This document shows, piece by piece, positions 15,751-24,485 of a DNA stretch of 35,215 nt. Source of the DNA: an uncultured Pseudomonadales bacterium (GTDB lineage: Bacteria; Pseudomonadota; Gammaproteobacteria; Pseudomonadales; UBA7434); the NCBI GenBank assembly GCA_905478995.1, contig CAJQKT010000010.1:1-35215 (forward strand), written 5' to 3'. The position numbers and the translations under genes are program-made. Position 1 is the first letter of the stretch, and each line of letters opens with the position of its first letter. Below the pieces are notes generated by a model that saw nothing but the letters and a program-made list of their open reading frames with translations, was not told the DNA's origin and ran no database searches.

Positions 15751-16881
15751 ATGAACAATACTGCTTTGTCTAATGAAGATGAAAGCTTTTGGGACGATGA
15801 TGCACGCATTTTATGCGATGTCGAAAGGGTGGCCTCTGTGCGACTGTCGGCCGTCGCCAATAGCATAGATCAAGATGGCTATTACCCGGCCGACATTATG
15901 GGTGAGTTGGGGCAGGCCGGTGCTTTTTTGCCACATTTGAAAGCTTATGGTGAGCGCTTCGATGCTGCCATCAACAACATGAGTGCCATTAGCCGCCATT
16001 GCGGTTCAACGGGTTTTATCACATGGTGCCAAGATGTCTGCGGTTTATATATGGAGCTGTCGGGTAATCCTGCTTTGGTCAATCGCATGACAGACCACGC
16101 CACGGGAATAACTTTTGGTGGCACGGCTCTGTCTAACCCAATGAAGGCATTTACTAACATTGAAGCTATGGCGCTAAAGGCCAGTAAAGTAGAGGGCGGC
16201 TATGTTGTTTCGGGTACGCTGCCTTGGGTAAGTCATATTGCTGATGGCCAGTGTTGTGGAGCGATTGCGGCTATTGACAATACCGATGGCAGCCGTTCGC
16301 ACGAAGTGATGTTTATGCTAGACATCAATGAGGAGGTCAAGCTCACTAAGTGTCCAGAGTTTTCAGGTATGGAGGGCACCAGCACTTGGGCGCTTAATTT
16401 AAATGAATACTTTGTAAGTGATGCGCAAATTATTGCCGACCCGGCCCGACCTTTTATTAAAAAAATTCGCGGTGCCTTCATCCTTTTGCAAACAGGATGG
16501 GCGATGGGTGTTACTCAAGCTTCAATTGATGCTTGTCGTGAGGTGGAGGTTTCGCTGGGGCACGTGAATCAGTTTCTTCATAATCGGCCTGATGAATTAG
16601 AGGCCGAATTAAAAGATCTTCACGCGCGTATTATGCAATTGGCTAAAAATCCTTACGACACGAGTAAGGAACATATGTTGGACGTGCTAGATACCCGGGC
16701 TCAGTGCTCTGAATTATCATTAAAGGCCTCACAATCAGCGCTGCTGCATCAGGGCGCTCGTGGCTATTTGATGAAATCTAAGCCGCAACGCCTTATTCGA
16801 GAGGCGCATTTTGTTGGCATCGTCACGCCCGCTATTAAACATCTGCGCTGGGAAATGGCCAAACTGATGAGTGAGGGTTAG
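15751..16881 (+). CDS. Acyl-CoA-dehydrogenase-fold flavoprotein, probable non-CoA oxidase or monooxygenase
   Basis: Protein of 376 aa with the acyl-CoA dehydrogenase layout: alpha domain (about 10-120), beta domain (about 120-225, including [12 protein letters not shown]) and C-terminal helical domain. The C-terminal block [20 protein letters not shown] aligns with the flavin-binding region, but the YEGT segment holding the usual catalytic glutamate is replaced by GIVTP (356-360). That fits the DszC/monooxygenase-like side of the fold rather than fatty-acid oxidation, and no thiolase or CoA ligase is nearby. Start ATG 15751 with a GGAGCG site; an in-frame TTG at 15736 is less likely. Its stop overlaps the next gene's GTG by one base. 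Substrate unknown; electrons may pass to or from the fused rubredoxin reductase. Confidence 0.8.
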   Translation: MNNTALSNEDESFWDDDARILCDVERVASVRLSAVANSIDQDGYYPADIMGELGQAGAFLPHLKAYGERFDAAINNMSAISRHCGSTGFITWCQDVCGLYMELSGNPALVNRMTDHATGITFGGTALSNPMKAFTNIEAMALKASKVEGGYVVSGTLPWVSHIADGQCCGAIAAIDNTDGSRSHEVMFMLDINEEVKLTKCPEFSGMEGTSTWALNLNEYFVSDAQIIADPARPFIKKIRGAFILLQTGWAMGVTQASIDACREVEVSLGHVNQFLHNRPDELEAELKDLHARIMQLAKNPYDTSKEHMLDVLDTRAQCSELSLKASQSALLHQGARGYLMKSKPQRLIREAHFVGIVTPAIKHLRWEMAKLMSEG

Positions 16882-18230
16882 TGGGTGTGACTCATTCCAC
16901 TGAACCGTGGCGCCTTTTTATCTGTCGAGCCTGTGGTCTCATTTATGACGAGGCCGAAGGAGATCCGGACAGCGGTCTCGCGCCGGGCACACGCTTTGAA
17001 GACATCCCCGTTGATTGGGAATGCCCGCTGTGTGGAGTGACCAAAACCGACTTTGAACCGTTTGAACGGCCGCAAATCAGTGCTGCTCCGCAGACCGTGG
17101 CTTTTTCAAAAAAACCAGGCATTGTTGTGATTGGCGCTGGTCTAGCGGGCTGGTCAGTTATTGAAGCCCTTCGCAAAGATGATGCCGATATACCCATCAC
17201 GCTGTTAAGTGCGTGCAAGGGGGATCGCTATCACAAGCCGGAGCTGTCGGTTGCTATGAGTCGCGGGGTTTCTGCCGAGCAACTGGTTCGAGAATCGGCC
17301 GAGGATGCCGGCAGGCGCTTACGCGTCAAGCTTATCACTAATGCCTTTGCCGTTGGACTTAACACGGCTCGGCATGAGTTGCGGACCACGCGTGGCACTA
17401 TCGAGTACACACATTTAGTTCTTGCGCAGGGTTCCAAGCCTTATTTACCTAAACAGTTGGCGGCTGATACTTGCTGGCACGTCAACCATCTTAAATCTTG
17501 GGGAGGGTTGGAGAAAACGCTGCGTGCTGGGCCTCAGCGTGTGGCTATCATTGGCGCGGGCATGATTGGTTGTGAGCTGGCAGAGGACCTTAACAAGGCC
17601 GGTCATCACGTCAGTCTCATCAACCGCGATGCGCATCCGCTTTTAGCATTGCTACCTCCATTGGCAGCGAGCTGTTTAGTCGATTCTATGGTGCAGCAGG
17701 GCATTGAACATCATGCCAATGCACATATTGCAGGTTTGGAAAAGGCCGCCTCTGGTGAGTCATATATCGTGCTTGAAGATGGTTCTAAGCTCGCGTATGA
17801 CCAGCTTATTGCTGCAACGGGTTTGCAAACAGACAACCGCTTAGCCAAGCAGGCGGGTTTGGCTTTTGATAATGGTATTGCGGTGAATGCGCGCAGCTTA
17901 CAAACCAGTGAGAAAAATATTTATGCGCTGGGAGACTGCATCAGTATCGATGGTGTTGCGTGCCGTTTTATTGAGCCGATTGCCCATCAAGCAAGGTCTA
18001 TTGCCAGCAGTATTTTGTGCGGTGATCAGCAGAGTTACGAGCATGTCGATCCGGTTATCCGTTTAAAAACACGCGCCATGCCAATCGTTCTGCGCGGCAT
18101 CCCAAAGCCAGTAGGTATATGGAAAACCGTTACACAAAACCAGCAGCAGCTTGTCATGGAGCAATACGTTGAGGGCGAAAAAATGGCGGTTTTAACCATG
18201 GGCTTGTCGTCAGGCAGCGAGGCGGCTTAA
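16881..18230 (+). CDS. Rubredoxin fused to a rubredoxin-reductase-like FAD/NAD(P)H oxidoreductase
   Basis: Electron-transfer fusion of 449 aa. Residues about 12-58 form a rubredoxin with four iron ligands: Cys15 and Cys18 (CRAC), Cys48 and Cys51 (CPLC). From about residue 80 follows an FAD domain ([17 protein letters not shown]), an NAD(P)H-binding domain ([17 protein letters not shown], near 212) and the closing FAD motif YALGDC. In alkane hydroxylation systems rubredoxin and its reductase are separate proteins (AlkG and AlkT); here both are joined, with the rubredoxin first. Start is GTG at 16881, overlapping the flavoprotein stop (TAGTG). Coupling to the flavoprotein is suggested by this overlap, but whether it feeds a monooxygenase or accepts electrons is unknown. 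Confidence 0.88.
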   Translation: MGVTHSTEPWRLFICRACGLIYDEAEGDPDSGLAPGTRFEDIPVDWECPLCGVTKTDFEPFERPQISAAPQTVAFSKKPGIVVIGAGLAGWSVIEALRKDDADIPITLLSACKGDRYHKPELSVAMSRGVSAEQLVRESAEDAGRRLRVKLITNAFAVGLNTARHELRTTRGTIEYTHLVLAQGSKPYLPKQLAADTCWHVNHLKSWGGLEKTLRAGPQRVAIIGAGMIGCELAEDLNKAGHHVSLINRDAHPLLALLPPLAASCLVDSMVQQGIEHHANAHIAGLEKAASGESYIVLEDGSKLAYDQLIAATGLQTDNRLAKQAGLAFDNGIAVNARSLQTSEKNIYALGDCISIDGVACRFIEPIAHQARSIASSILCGDQQSYEHVDPVIRLKTRAMPIVLRGIPKPVGIWKTVTQNQQQLVMEQYVEGEKMAVLTMGLSSGSEAA

Positions 18231-18393
18231 TTCAGCGCGCAATCCTCGCGGCTGATAAAAGTGGCAGCTGATAAAAAAGCTTCGTCAAAAGATGCCGTTG
18301 TTTAAGGATGCAAGGGCAGGAGCGAGTTCTGGTGGCTTGATGAAAAATCTTTACTCGCCGAATTATTTTTTATAGCAGAGATAAATTAACCGC

Positions 18394-19212
18394 ATGATTT
18401 TTGAAGTTCTCTTAGGCGTGGGTGTTGGCTTGGCTCTTGGGTTAACGGGCAGTGGTGGCATACTCGCGGTTCCTGCGCTTGCGTTGGGTCTGCACATGAG
18501 TATCCCAGAGGCTATGCCGATTGCTTTAATCGCAATTGGTGTGGCTGCTTTTATCGGCGCTATTGACGGGCTGCGTAAAAAAACTGTGCGTTACAAGGCG
18601 GCGCTTTTAATGGCCATTGCGGGGGTCATGTTGGCGCCGCTGGGTATTAAGCTGGCTCTGCTGTTTCCCGCTGCGGTACTTGTGGGTATCTTTTCGGCGC
18701 TGCTGGTTTTTATTAGTTTGCGCATAATGATTCAAATGCTCTACCGCCCAAGCCGAGCAGATTTACAGGGATTTTTTGAAAAAAATTGCGTAACTAATCC
18801 GGCAACCGGAAAGTTTCGTTGGAGCCAGCGCTGTTTTTTAACGCTAGGTAGTATTGGCGGTGTCTCGGGTTTATTGACCGGTATGCTGGGTGTGGGTGGC
18901 GGATTTTTTCTTGTGCCTGCAATTCGCCAATACAGCGATTTAAATGCAAAGAGTACGATTTCTACATCGCTTGCAGTTATCGCGCTGGTTTCCGCTGGAA
19001 CGGTTTTGCAGGTGTTAAGTGCAGGCGCAGTGATTCCTCAGGCCGGCGTTTGGTTTATTGCCGCTGCTATTGTAGGTATGTTTTTCGCTCGGCTATGGTC
19101 GTCGTGGTTAAGTGATGATTTTTTGCAAATGAGTTTTGCTATGCTGGCTTTGGTTGCCGCTGGGTTGCTGCTGCATGGCCAGTTCTTTTCGATGCCGAGT
19201 GATACTTTATGA
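18394..19212 (+). CDS. TauE/SafE-family membrane transporter, probable sulfite or sulfur-compound exporter
   Basis: Integral membrane protein of 272 aa, about 7-8 helices, with the two repeated family motifs GLTGSGGILAVPAL near the N-terminus and GLLTGMLGVGGGFFLVPAI in the middle. TauE/SafE proteins move sulfite, sulfoacetate or related anions. It overlaps the persulfide dioxygenase gene by ATGA (19209-19212), which argues for export of sulfite made by that enzyme. It is 163 bases after the rubredoxin fusion on the same strand, so it may belong to the same operon; I see no terminator between. Confidence 0.88.
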   Translation: MIFEVLLGVGVGLALGLTGSGGILAVPALALGLHMSIPEAMPIALIAIGVAAFIGAIDGLRKKTVRYKAALLMAIAGVMLAPLGIKLALLFPAAVLVGIFSALLVFISLRIMIQMLYRPSRADLQGFFEKNCVTNPATGKFRWSQRCFLTLGSIGGVSGLLTGMLGVGGGFFLVPAIRQYSDLNAKSTISTSLAVIALVSAGTVLQVLSAGAVIPQAGVWFIAAAIVGMFFARLWSSWLSDDFLQMSFAMLALVAAGLLLHGQFFSMPSDTL

Positions 19213-20072
19213 CTGCGCTGGTGCAACATTTTTTCGATCCCGTGACATCTACCTTTAGCTATGTGCTGCATGCAGGGCCACATTCGGCTTGCGCAGTGAT
19301 AGATGCAGTGTGTGATTATAATGATAACAACGCCAGAACAGGTACTACCTTAGCCGATGAAATCATTGCTTTTATTCAACGCAATCAGCTGTCATTGGAG
19401 TGGATATTAGAAACGCATATTCACGCCGACCATTTGAGTGCGGCAAGCTATATCAAGCAACATCTTGGCGGCAAAATAGGCGCCAGTATTGAAATCAACG
19501 ATGTCAGTAATATTTTTAGTAAAGCCCTTAGCATCTGCGAAGTGAATGCGCGACCGAATGTTTTTTTTGATCATCTCTTTGCGCCGGATGAAACGTTCAA
19601 GGTAGGTGCTCTTAACGTAAGAGCTTTGCATGTGCCTGGGCATACCTCGGCCGACATGGCTTTCTACGTTGAGCGCGCCATTATTTTTGTGGGCGATACG
19701 TTATTTGCGCCTGATGTTGGAACCGCGCGCTGTGATTTTCCCGGTGGTAGTGCCAAACAACTGTGGTTGTCTATTCAGAAAATACTGGCATTACCACGGG
19801 CAACACGAATGTTCATATGTCACGATTACCCCCCCGATAATCGCAGGCCTCAATGTGAATTCACCATAGACGAGCAGCTCACAAGTAATATTCATGTGCA
19901 GGAGGGCACGGCTGAAGAGAAATTTATAGCCTTGCGTGAAGCGCGTGACCAACAACTGGCTTTGCCTCAATTGTTGGTGCCATCGTTACAAACAAATTTG
20001 CGAGCAGGGCAACTACCTTTGGCTGAAAAAAACGGCATTAGCTATATTAAAGTGCCGCTGAACTTTTTTTAA
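19209..20072 (+). CDS. Persulfide dioxygenase-type metallo-beta-lactamase-fold protein (ETHE1/Blh family)
   Basis: Mononuclear iron enzyme family that oxidises glutathione persulfide to sulfite. The 287-aa protein has the metal motif HIHADH (His70, His72, Asp74, His75), His145 in VPGHTSADM, Asp163 in FVGDTLF and His205 in CHDY. The segment GTARCDFPGGSAKQLWLSI is typical of bacterial persulfide dioxygenases rather than glyoxalase II. Translation is coupled to the upstream TauE/SafE exporter. Together they form a sulfane-sulfur oxidation and sulfite export pair, implying that the linked pathway releases persulfide sulfur. No rhodanese domain is fused and no sulfide:quinone reductase is nearby. 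Confidence 0.88.
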   Translation: MTALVQHFFDPVTSTFSYVLHAGPHSACAVIDAVCDYNDNNARTGTTLADEIIAFIQRNQLSLEWILETHIHADHLSAASYIKQHLGGKIGASIEINDVSNIFSKALSICEVNARPNVFFDHLFAPDETFKVGALNVRALHVPGHTSADMAFYVERAIIFVGDTLFAPDVGTARCDFPGGSAKQLWLSIQKILALPRATRMFICHDYPPDNRRPQCEFTIDEQLTSNIHVQEGTAEEKFIALREARDQQLALPQLLVPSLQTNLRAGQLPLAEKNGISYIKVPLNFF

Positions 20073-20170
20073 GGGACGCAAAAAAGCACCGGCATGGCTG
20101 GGTAGGTTTTTTTGGCATATCAGTCGCGGTATTTGCATGGCAAAATCGCGAATGGTTTACCTATCTATTC

Positions 20171-20194
20171 AAAGGGTTAGAGCCCTTTTTTATT
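20171..20194 (+). terminator. Rho-independent terminator after the persulfide dioxygenase
   Basis: AAAGGG (20171-20176) pairs with CCCTTT (20183-20188) around TTAGAG, followed by further T residues. The stem is short, but the U-run and the location about 100 bases after the operon's last gene fit a terminator. Confidence 0.5.
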
Positions 20195-20299
20195 ATAATA
20201 CCGAGACTTAAATTTTGGTGCCTTCGCTTATACTGGCAGTTGTATGAAAGTTAAGCGATACTTAAAGCCTCCGCTACCTAACTTAGCAAGAGGTGCCCC

Positions 20300-20872
20300 A
20301 TGCCTACTAACCCACTTAATTCAGCATCGGCTTCAACACCATCGGCTTCAACCCCATCGACTTCAACACCATCGGTAGGCAGTGCGTCTACACCGGCACC
20401 GTTGTCAGAATCGCAAATTAGCCAGCGCCAATTCAACAAAGCTATTTTAGAGTCGCAGCAAAGTGTAAGCATTGGCACCAAAGACCAGCCGCAAGCATTA
20501 CTGTTAAAAGCAGCCATAGAGGCTATCAACGAGCAGTTGGCACCGTATTTAGGTGAAGACAGCTTGTCGGTGACGCTTGATAACAACACTGACGTATCGC
20601 CTGAAGCGACGGCCTCAAGAATTGTTAGTCAATCAACGGCCTTTTTTGGGGCTTTTCAAAATAGTAACGACACCCTCGGTTTTGAACAGCAGCTAGAAAA
20701 ATTTTTGCAGGTGATAGGTGGTGGTATCGATCAAGGTTTTAGTGAGGCTCGTGATATTCTCGATAGTTTGCAAGTGCTCGAAGGAGATGTGGCCAGTAAC
20801 ATCAATAAAACCTACGATTTAGTGCAAGCAGGTTTAGCATCGTTTCAAGAACAACAGTTGCTCAATGCTTAG
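20300..20872 (+). CDS. DUF5610 domain-containing protein
   Basis: Protein of 190 aa. Residues 1-30 are a low-complexity Ser/Thr/Ala/Pro stretch encoded by 15-bp DNA repeats. The rest (about 40-185) matches my recollection of DUF5610: QFNKAILESQ, YLGEDSL, SPEATASRIVSQSTAFF and IGGGIDQGFSEARDIL. No signal peptide or membrane helix is seen. The family's role is unknown. Good AGAGGTG ribosome site. It stands alone between terminator-like DNA and the GH3 gene. Confidence 0.75.
   Translation: MPTNPLNSASASTPSASTPSTSTPSVGSASTPAPLSESQISQRQFNKAILESQQSVSIGTKDQPQALLLKAAIEAINEQLAPYLGEDSLSVTLDNNTDVSPEATASRIVSQSTAFFGAFQNSNDTLGFEQQLEKFLQVIGGGIDQGFSEARDILDSLQVLEGDVASNINKTYDLVQAGLASFQEQQLLNA
20326..20370 (+). 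repeat. Three tandem 15-bp repeats inside the DUF5610 gene
   Basis: Units at 20326, 20341 and 20356 are ATCGGCTTCAACACC and near copies. The period is a multiple of three, so copy-number changes would alter the Ser/Thr/Pro linker length without a frameshift. Confidence 0.75.
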
Positions 20873-21091
20873 CGGCGTCTTAATGGCTTGGGTCGCTTAA
20901 CTGCTATACTAATCAGCATGGTTAGCTGTTTAACTAGCCTCTCTGTCGCAACTCCTATCCTTTTTGTCATTGTAAGTTCAGCTCTGACTTATACTAAGGC
21001 TAATACCAGCGCCTTTGGTTAATTCCTGTTAATTGTGCAGGTCTTTAATAGATCAATTCACCATTGCAAAAAAATTTTAAAAATAATGATT

Positions 21092-24000
21092 ATGACCAAT
21101 CTAGCAAACAGCATTGCCGCTATTTTCAGCCTTGTCCACCCGCGTTTGGATCGGAGGTTTTTGCCGTGCGCTCTTGCGCTGTTGCTGTGTTCAGTTTTTT
21201 CATCGGTAGCGGCTTATGCCTACGATGTAGAAGCTGACAGTCAAAATAATACAATTTATATTTTACTGAGTAACTCGAACAGCAGCAGTTATAACGCCGT
21301 GAGTCTTAGTCATAGTTCGCCTGCCATTATCAGTTCGGTAAGTATTGAGCTACTGCCTGATAGCATTTTGGCCAATAGCAGTGATTTATTAGCCGTCAAT
21401 ATTGATATCCCCAATGGCATCTCATTAGGCGCCGTTGGTGAACTTGATCTGACGATCTCAGGTGAGGTCAATGGTCTGTCGGTGGATATCGACATTGTTG
21501 TGCCGCTAGCGGTGGTTGCTAGCGCTAATTTAGCGCAAGGCTTTGTAGGTTCAACGGTGCCTGCGCCAGACCCAGGTGGTATCGATTCAGATAGCGATGG
21601 CGTTAGTGATGCTTTAGAGCTGGCCTTTGGTTCTGACCCTAATAACGGGGCATCGTTGCCGGGGCAGCCCGACGCGGTGAGCGTTAACGTTCCTTTAACC
21701 GGTGTAGCCGGGCTTATTATGCTTGCGTTAATGGTTGCATTTATTGGCAAGGGGCGGTTAGCACAAATTAGTTCGGGGTCAGTAGTTTTAGTGTGTGCGT
21801 TTATTTCGGTCGACATATTGTCGGGCGTTGCAACCCGTATGCATCTAGTGGCCCAAGTACCTGCGCCACCGGTTTTAGTATCGGCCACAGCTAGTGCCAG
21901 TAGCTCTGGCGCATCAGGCGGCGCAAGTTTTGCTGTAGATGGCGATAACACCACGCGCTGGGAATCGTCGCATGGTATTGATCCAAGCTGGCTGACGCTC
22001 GACTTGGGTCAGAGCTATGCGCTCTCACATTTGGATATTTATTGGGAAGCCGCTAATGCCGCTACTTATGAGGTGCAGGGCTCTACCGATAATGTCACGT
22101 GGGCCGCGCTAGCCAATGAAACCGGCGGCACTTTCGGCGATCGCACCGACCAAGTGGATTTGTCGGGCACTTATCGTTACCTGCGTATTTATGGTGTAAG
22201 CCGCACGAGTGTTTATGGCTATTCTATTTGGGAGGCGAACGTCTATGCGTTTACCAGCGGTGATACACAGCCCCCCGAACCTCCGCCTGAGATAACGTGG
22301 CCCGTCATTAATAGCGCGGTAAATAGTGATGTTGATCAAGAGATTGCATTAATTTTGAATCAAATGACGCTTGATGAAAAAGTGGGCCAGATGATCATGG
22401 CCGAGATCCATGCGGTATCCCCCAATGATCTGCGCAATTATCACCTGGGGGCTGTTCTCAATGCGGGTGGGTCTTGGCCTAATGGCAATAAATCGTCTAG
22501 CGTGGCTGACTGGGTTAGTCTTGCCGATAGTTTTTATTTGGCCAGTATTGATCCAGCTAACAACCGAATTGCAGTGCCAATTCTTTGGGGAACCGATGCG
22601 GTCCACGGCCACAATAATGTCATGGGCGCGACTATTTTTCCGCACAATATTGGTTTGGGCGCCATGAACAATCCAAGTTTAATTAAGCAAATAGGCCAAG
22701 CAACCGCTTTAGAAGTGGCGGCCACGGGTATCGACTGGGTTTTTGCACCCACGCTTGCGGTGGTGCGTGATGACCGATGGGGTCGAACGTATGAAGGGTA
22801 TTCGGAAGATCCGGAAATTGTCAATCAATATGCCGGTGAAATGGTTGAGGGTTTGCAGGGCGAAACAAGTAGCGGAGATTTATTTAATGACGCTCATGTT
22901 GTGGCCACAGCCAAACATTTTGTGGGTGATGGAGGCACGAGTAACGGTGTGGATCAAGGCAATACCATCAGCAGCGAAGAAAACCTGCGCGATGTGCACG
23001 GGCAAGGCTATTTTTCGGCGTTAGATGCCGGTGCGCAAACCATAATGGCATCGTATAACAGTTGGAATGGCAGCAAGTTGCACGGCAATGAGTACTTGTT
23101 GACGACGGTTTTGAAAGAGCAGATGGGTTTTGATGGTTTTGTATTGGGCGACTGGAATGGCCATGCGCAAGTGCTGGGTTGTTCAAACAACTCGTGTGCT
23201 CAGGCTATCAATGCCGGTGTTGATATGATTATGGTGCCTTTTGACTGGCAGGCGTTTGCGGCGAACACTAAGGCGCAAGTGCTTAGTGGTGATATATCAA
23301 TGGCGCGTATTAATGATGCGGTGACGCGCATATTGCGCGTAAAAATTCGCAGTGGCTTGTTTGATACGAGTAGGCCTTCGCTGCGAACGTATGCAAATGA
23401 CCTGACTCGGTTTAATTCTGCTGAGCACAAAAGTGTGGCGCGTCAGTCGGTGCGCGAGTCGTTGGTGTTGTTAAAAAATAGCAGTGGCCTGCTGCCACTC
23501 AGCCCAAGCGCCAATGTGTTAGTGGCGGGCAGCGGGGCTAACAATATTCCTATGCAGTGCGGAGGTTGGACGGTGACTTGGCAGGGTACAGGTACCAGCA
23601 ATGCTGATTTTCCACAGGCTACATCTATTTGGAGCGGTATTGAAGCCGCTGTTACTGCTGCCGGCGGTACGGTTAATTTGAGTACTGCCGGTGTTTTTGA
23701 TGTCAACGCGCCGCCGGACGTTGCTGTCGTAGTGTTTGGCGAAAGCCCCTATGCTGAGTCCGGCGGAGACCTCAGTGGTATTGAATATCAGGCGGGCAAT
23801 AAATCTGACCTTGCATTATTACAAAGTCTCAAAGCGCAAAATATTCCCGTTGTATCTATTTTCTTATCTGGCAGACCCTTTTGGATGAATAAAGAGCTCA
23901 ATGCCTCTACCGCTTTTGTCATGGCGTGGTTGCCCGGCAGTGAAGGGGCAGGTGTGGCCGATGTTATTTTTAGAACCTCTTTAGGGGCTGTGAACCATGA

Positions 24001-24151
24001 TTTTACTGGTACGCTATCGTACTCATGGCCTGCCAGCGATGCCCAATTTGAGTTAAATCGCAATGATGCCAACTATGCGCCGCTGTTTGCCTATGGGTTT
24101 GGTCTAACTTATCAAGATAGCGATACACTGGGCGATAATTTAGCTGAATAG
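21092..24151 (+). CDS. GH3 beta-glucosidase/exo-glucanase-like enzyme with N-terminal anchor-like and discoidin domains
   Basis: Large exported glycoside hydrolase family 3 protein, about 1019 aa. Order: signal peptide ending near VAAYA; a beta-rich domain of about 130 aa; an acidic calcium-type motif DSDSDGVSDALELAFGSDPN; a hydrophobic region with two possible membrane segments (PLTGVAGLIMLALMVAFIGKG and GSVVLVCAFISVDIL); an F5/8-type discoidin domain (FAVDGDNTTRWES to YSIWEANVY); then GH3 N- and C-domains. The nucleophile Asp lies in GFVLGDWNGHAQ, as in ExoP-like exo-glucanases that cut beta-glucosyl ends. The extra C-terminal domain of ExoP relatives appears absent. The start is uncertain: GTG 21035, ATG 21086 and ATG 21092 are in frame and none has a good ribosome site. 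Monocistronic. Confidence 0.88.
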   Translation: MTNLANSIAAIFSLVHPRLDRRFLPCALALLLCSVFSSVAAYAYDVEADSQNNTIYILLSNSNSSSYNAVSLSHSSPAIISSVSIELLPDSILANSSDLLAVNIDIPNGISLGAVGELDLTISGEVNGLSVDIDIVVPLAVVASANLAQGFVGSTVPAPDPGGIDSDSDGVSDALELAFGSDPNNGASLPGQPDAVSVNVPLTGVAGLIMLALMVAFIGKGRLAQISSGSVVLVCAFISVDILSGVATRMHLVAQVPAPPVLVSATASASSSGASGGASFAVDGDNTTRWESSHGIDPSWLTLDLGQSYALSHLDIYWEAANAATYEVQGSTDNVTWAALANETGGTFGDRTDQVDLSGTYRYLRIYGVSRTSVYGYSIWEANVYAFTSGDTQPPEPPPEITWPVINSAVNSDVDQEIALILNQMTLDEKVGQMIMAEIHAVSPNDLRNYHLGAVLNAGGSWPNGNKSSSVADWVSLADSFYLASIDPANNRIAVPILWGTDAVHGHNNVMGATIFPHNIGLGAMNNPSLIKQIGQATALEVAATGIDWVFAPTLAVVRDDRWGRTYEGYSEDPEIVNQYAGEMVEGLQGETSSGDLFNDAHVVATAKHFVGDGGTSNGVDQGNTISSEENLRDVHGQGYFSALDAGAQTIMASYNSWNGSKLHGNEYLLTTVLKEQMGFDGFVLGDWNGHAQVLGCSNNSCAQAINAGVDMIMVPFDWQAFAANTKAQVLSGDISMARINDAVTRILRVKIRSGLFDTSRPSLRTYANDLTRFNSAEHKSVARQSVRESLVLLKNSSGLLPLSPSANVLVAGSGANNIPMQCGGWTVTWQGTGTSNADFPQATSIWSGIEAAVTAAGGTVNLSTAGVFDVNAPPDVAVVVFGESPYAESGGDLSGIEYQAGNKSDLALLQSLKAQNIPVVSIFLSGRPFWMNKELNASTAFVMAWLPGSEGAGVADVIFRTSLGAVNHDFTGTLSYSWPASDAQFELNRNDANYAPLFAYGFGLTYQDSDTLGDNLAE

Positions 24152-24485
24152 CTTACAATAACAACGCATCAAGAGTAGGTTGGTGCATGTGCCCAGCGCA
24201 CGGTATGGCGACGGCTGGGTAAGCACACCCAATACGTTGATCTTGGCATACAACCGTAGCGTATGGCTACCATGTCACTTTACAGGCAGACTTTTTGTCT
24301 TCAGGCTTAGCGCTCATGGGAGATTCTTGTAATCCACCGAGGTAGTGGGGTGGCATCGGCTGAGCGACATGAGTTATGGTTGCATCGGGTGCGCGATAAT
24401 CCTGTAATATCGCGACTGAGAGATATTGCGCCTGTTACGCTGTTCAATTGCCCATTGATCAAAATCACACATTAGGACTTTTTAC
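24152..24485. other. Intergenic region without recognisable gene
   Basis: 334 bases between the GH3 gene and the flavoprotein. I find no convincing ORF, RNA gene or terminator. A TGGC-N10-GC string at 24351 resembles a sigma-54 promoter but its -12 half is poor. Confidence 0.4.

Noticed and set aside
24351-24366. TGGC-N10-GC string resembling a sigma-54 promoter before the flavoprotein gene
   Set aside because: The -12 half (GAGCG) is poor, no activator site is visible and the distance to the gene is about 120 bases; chance match.
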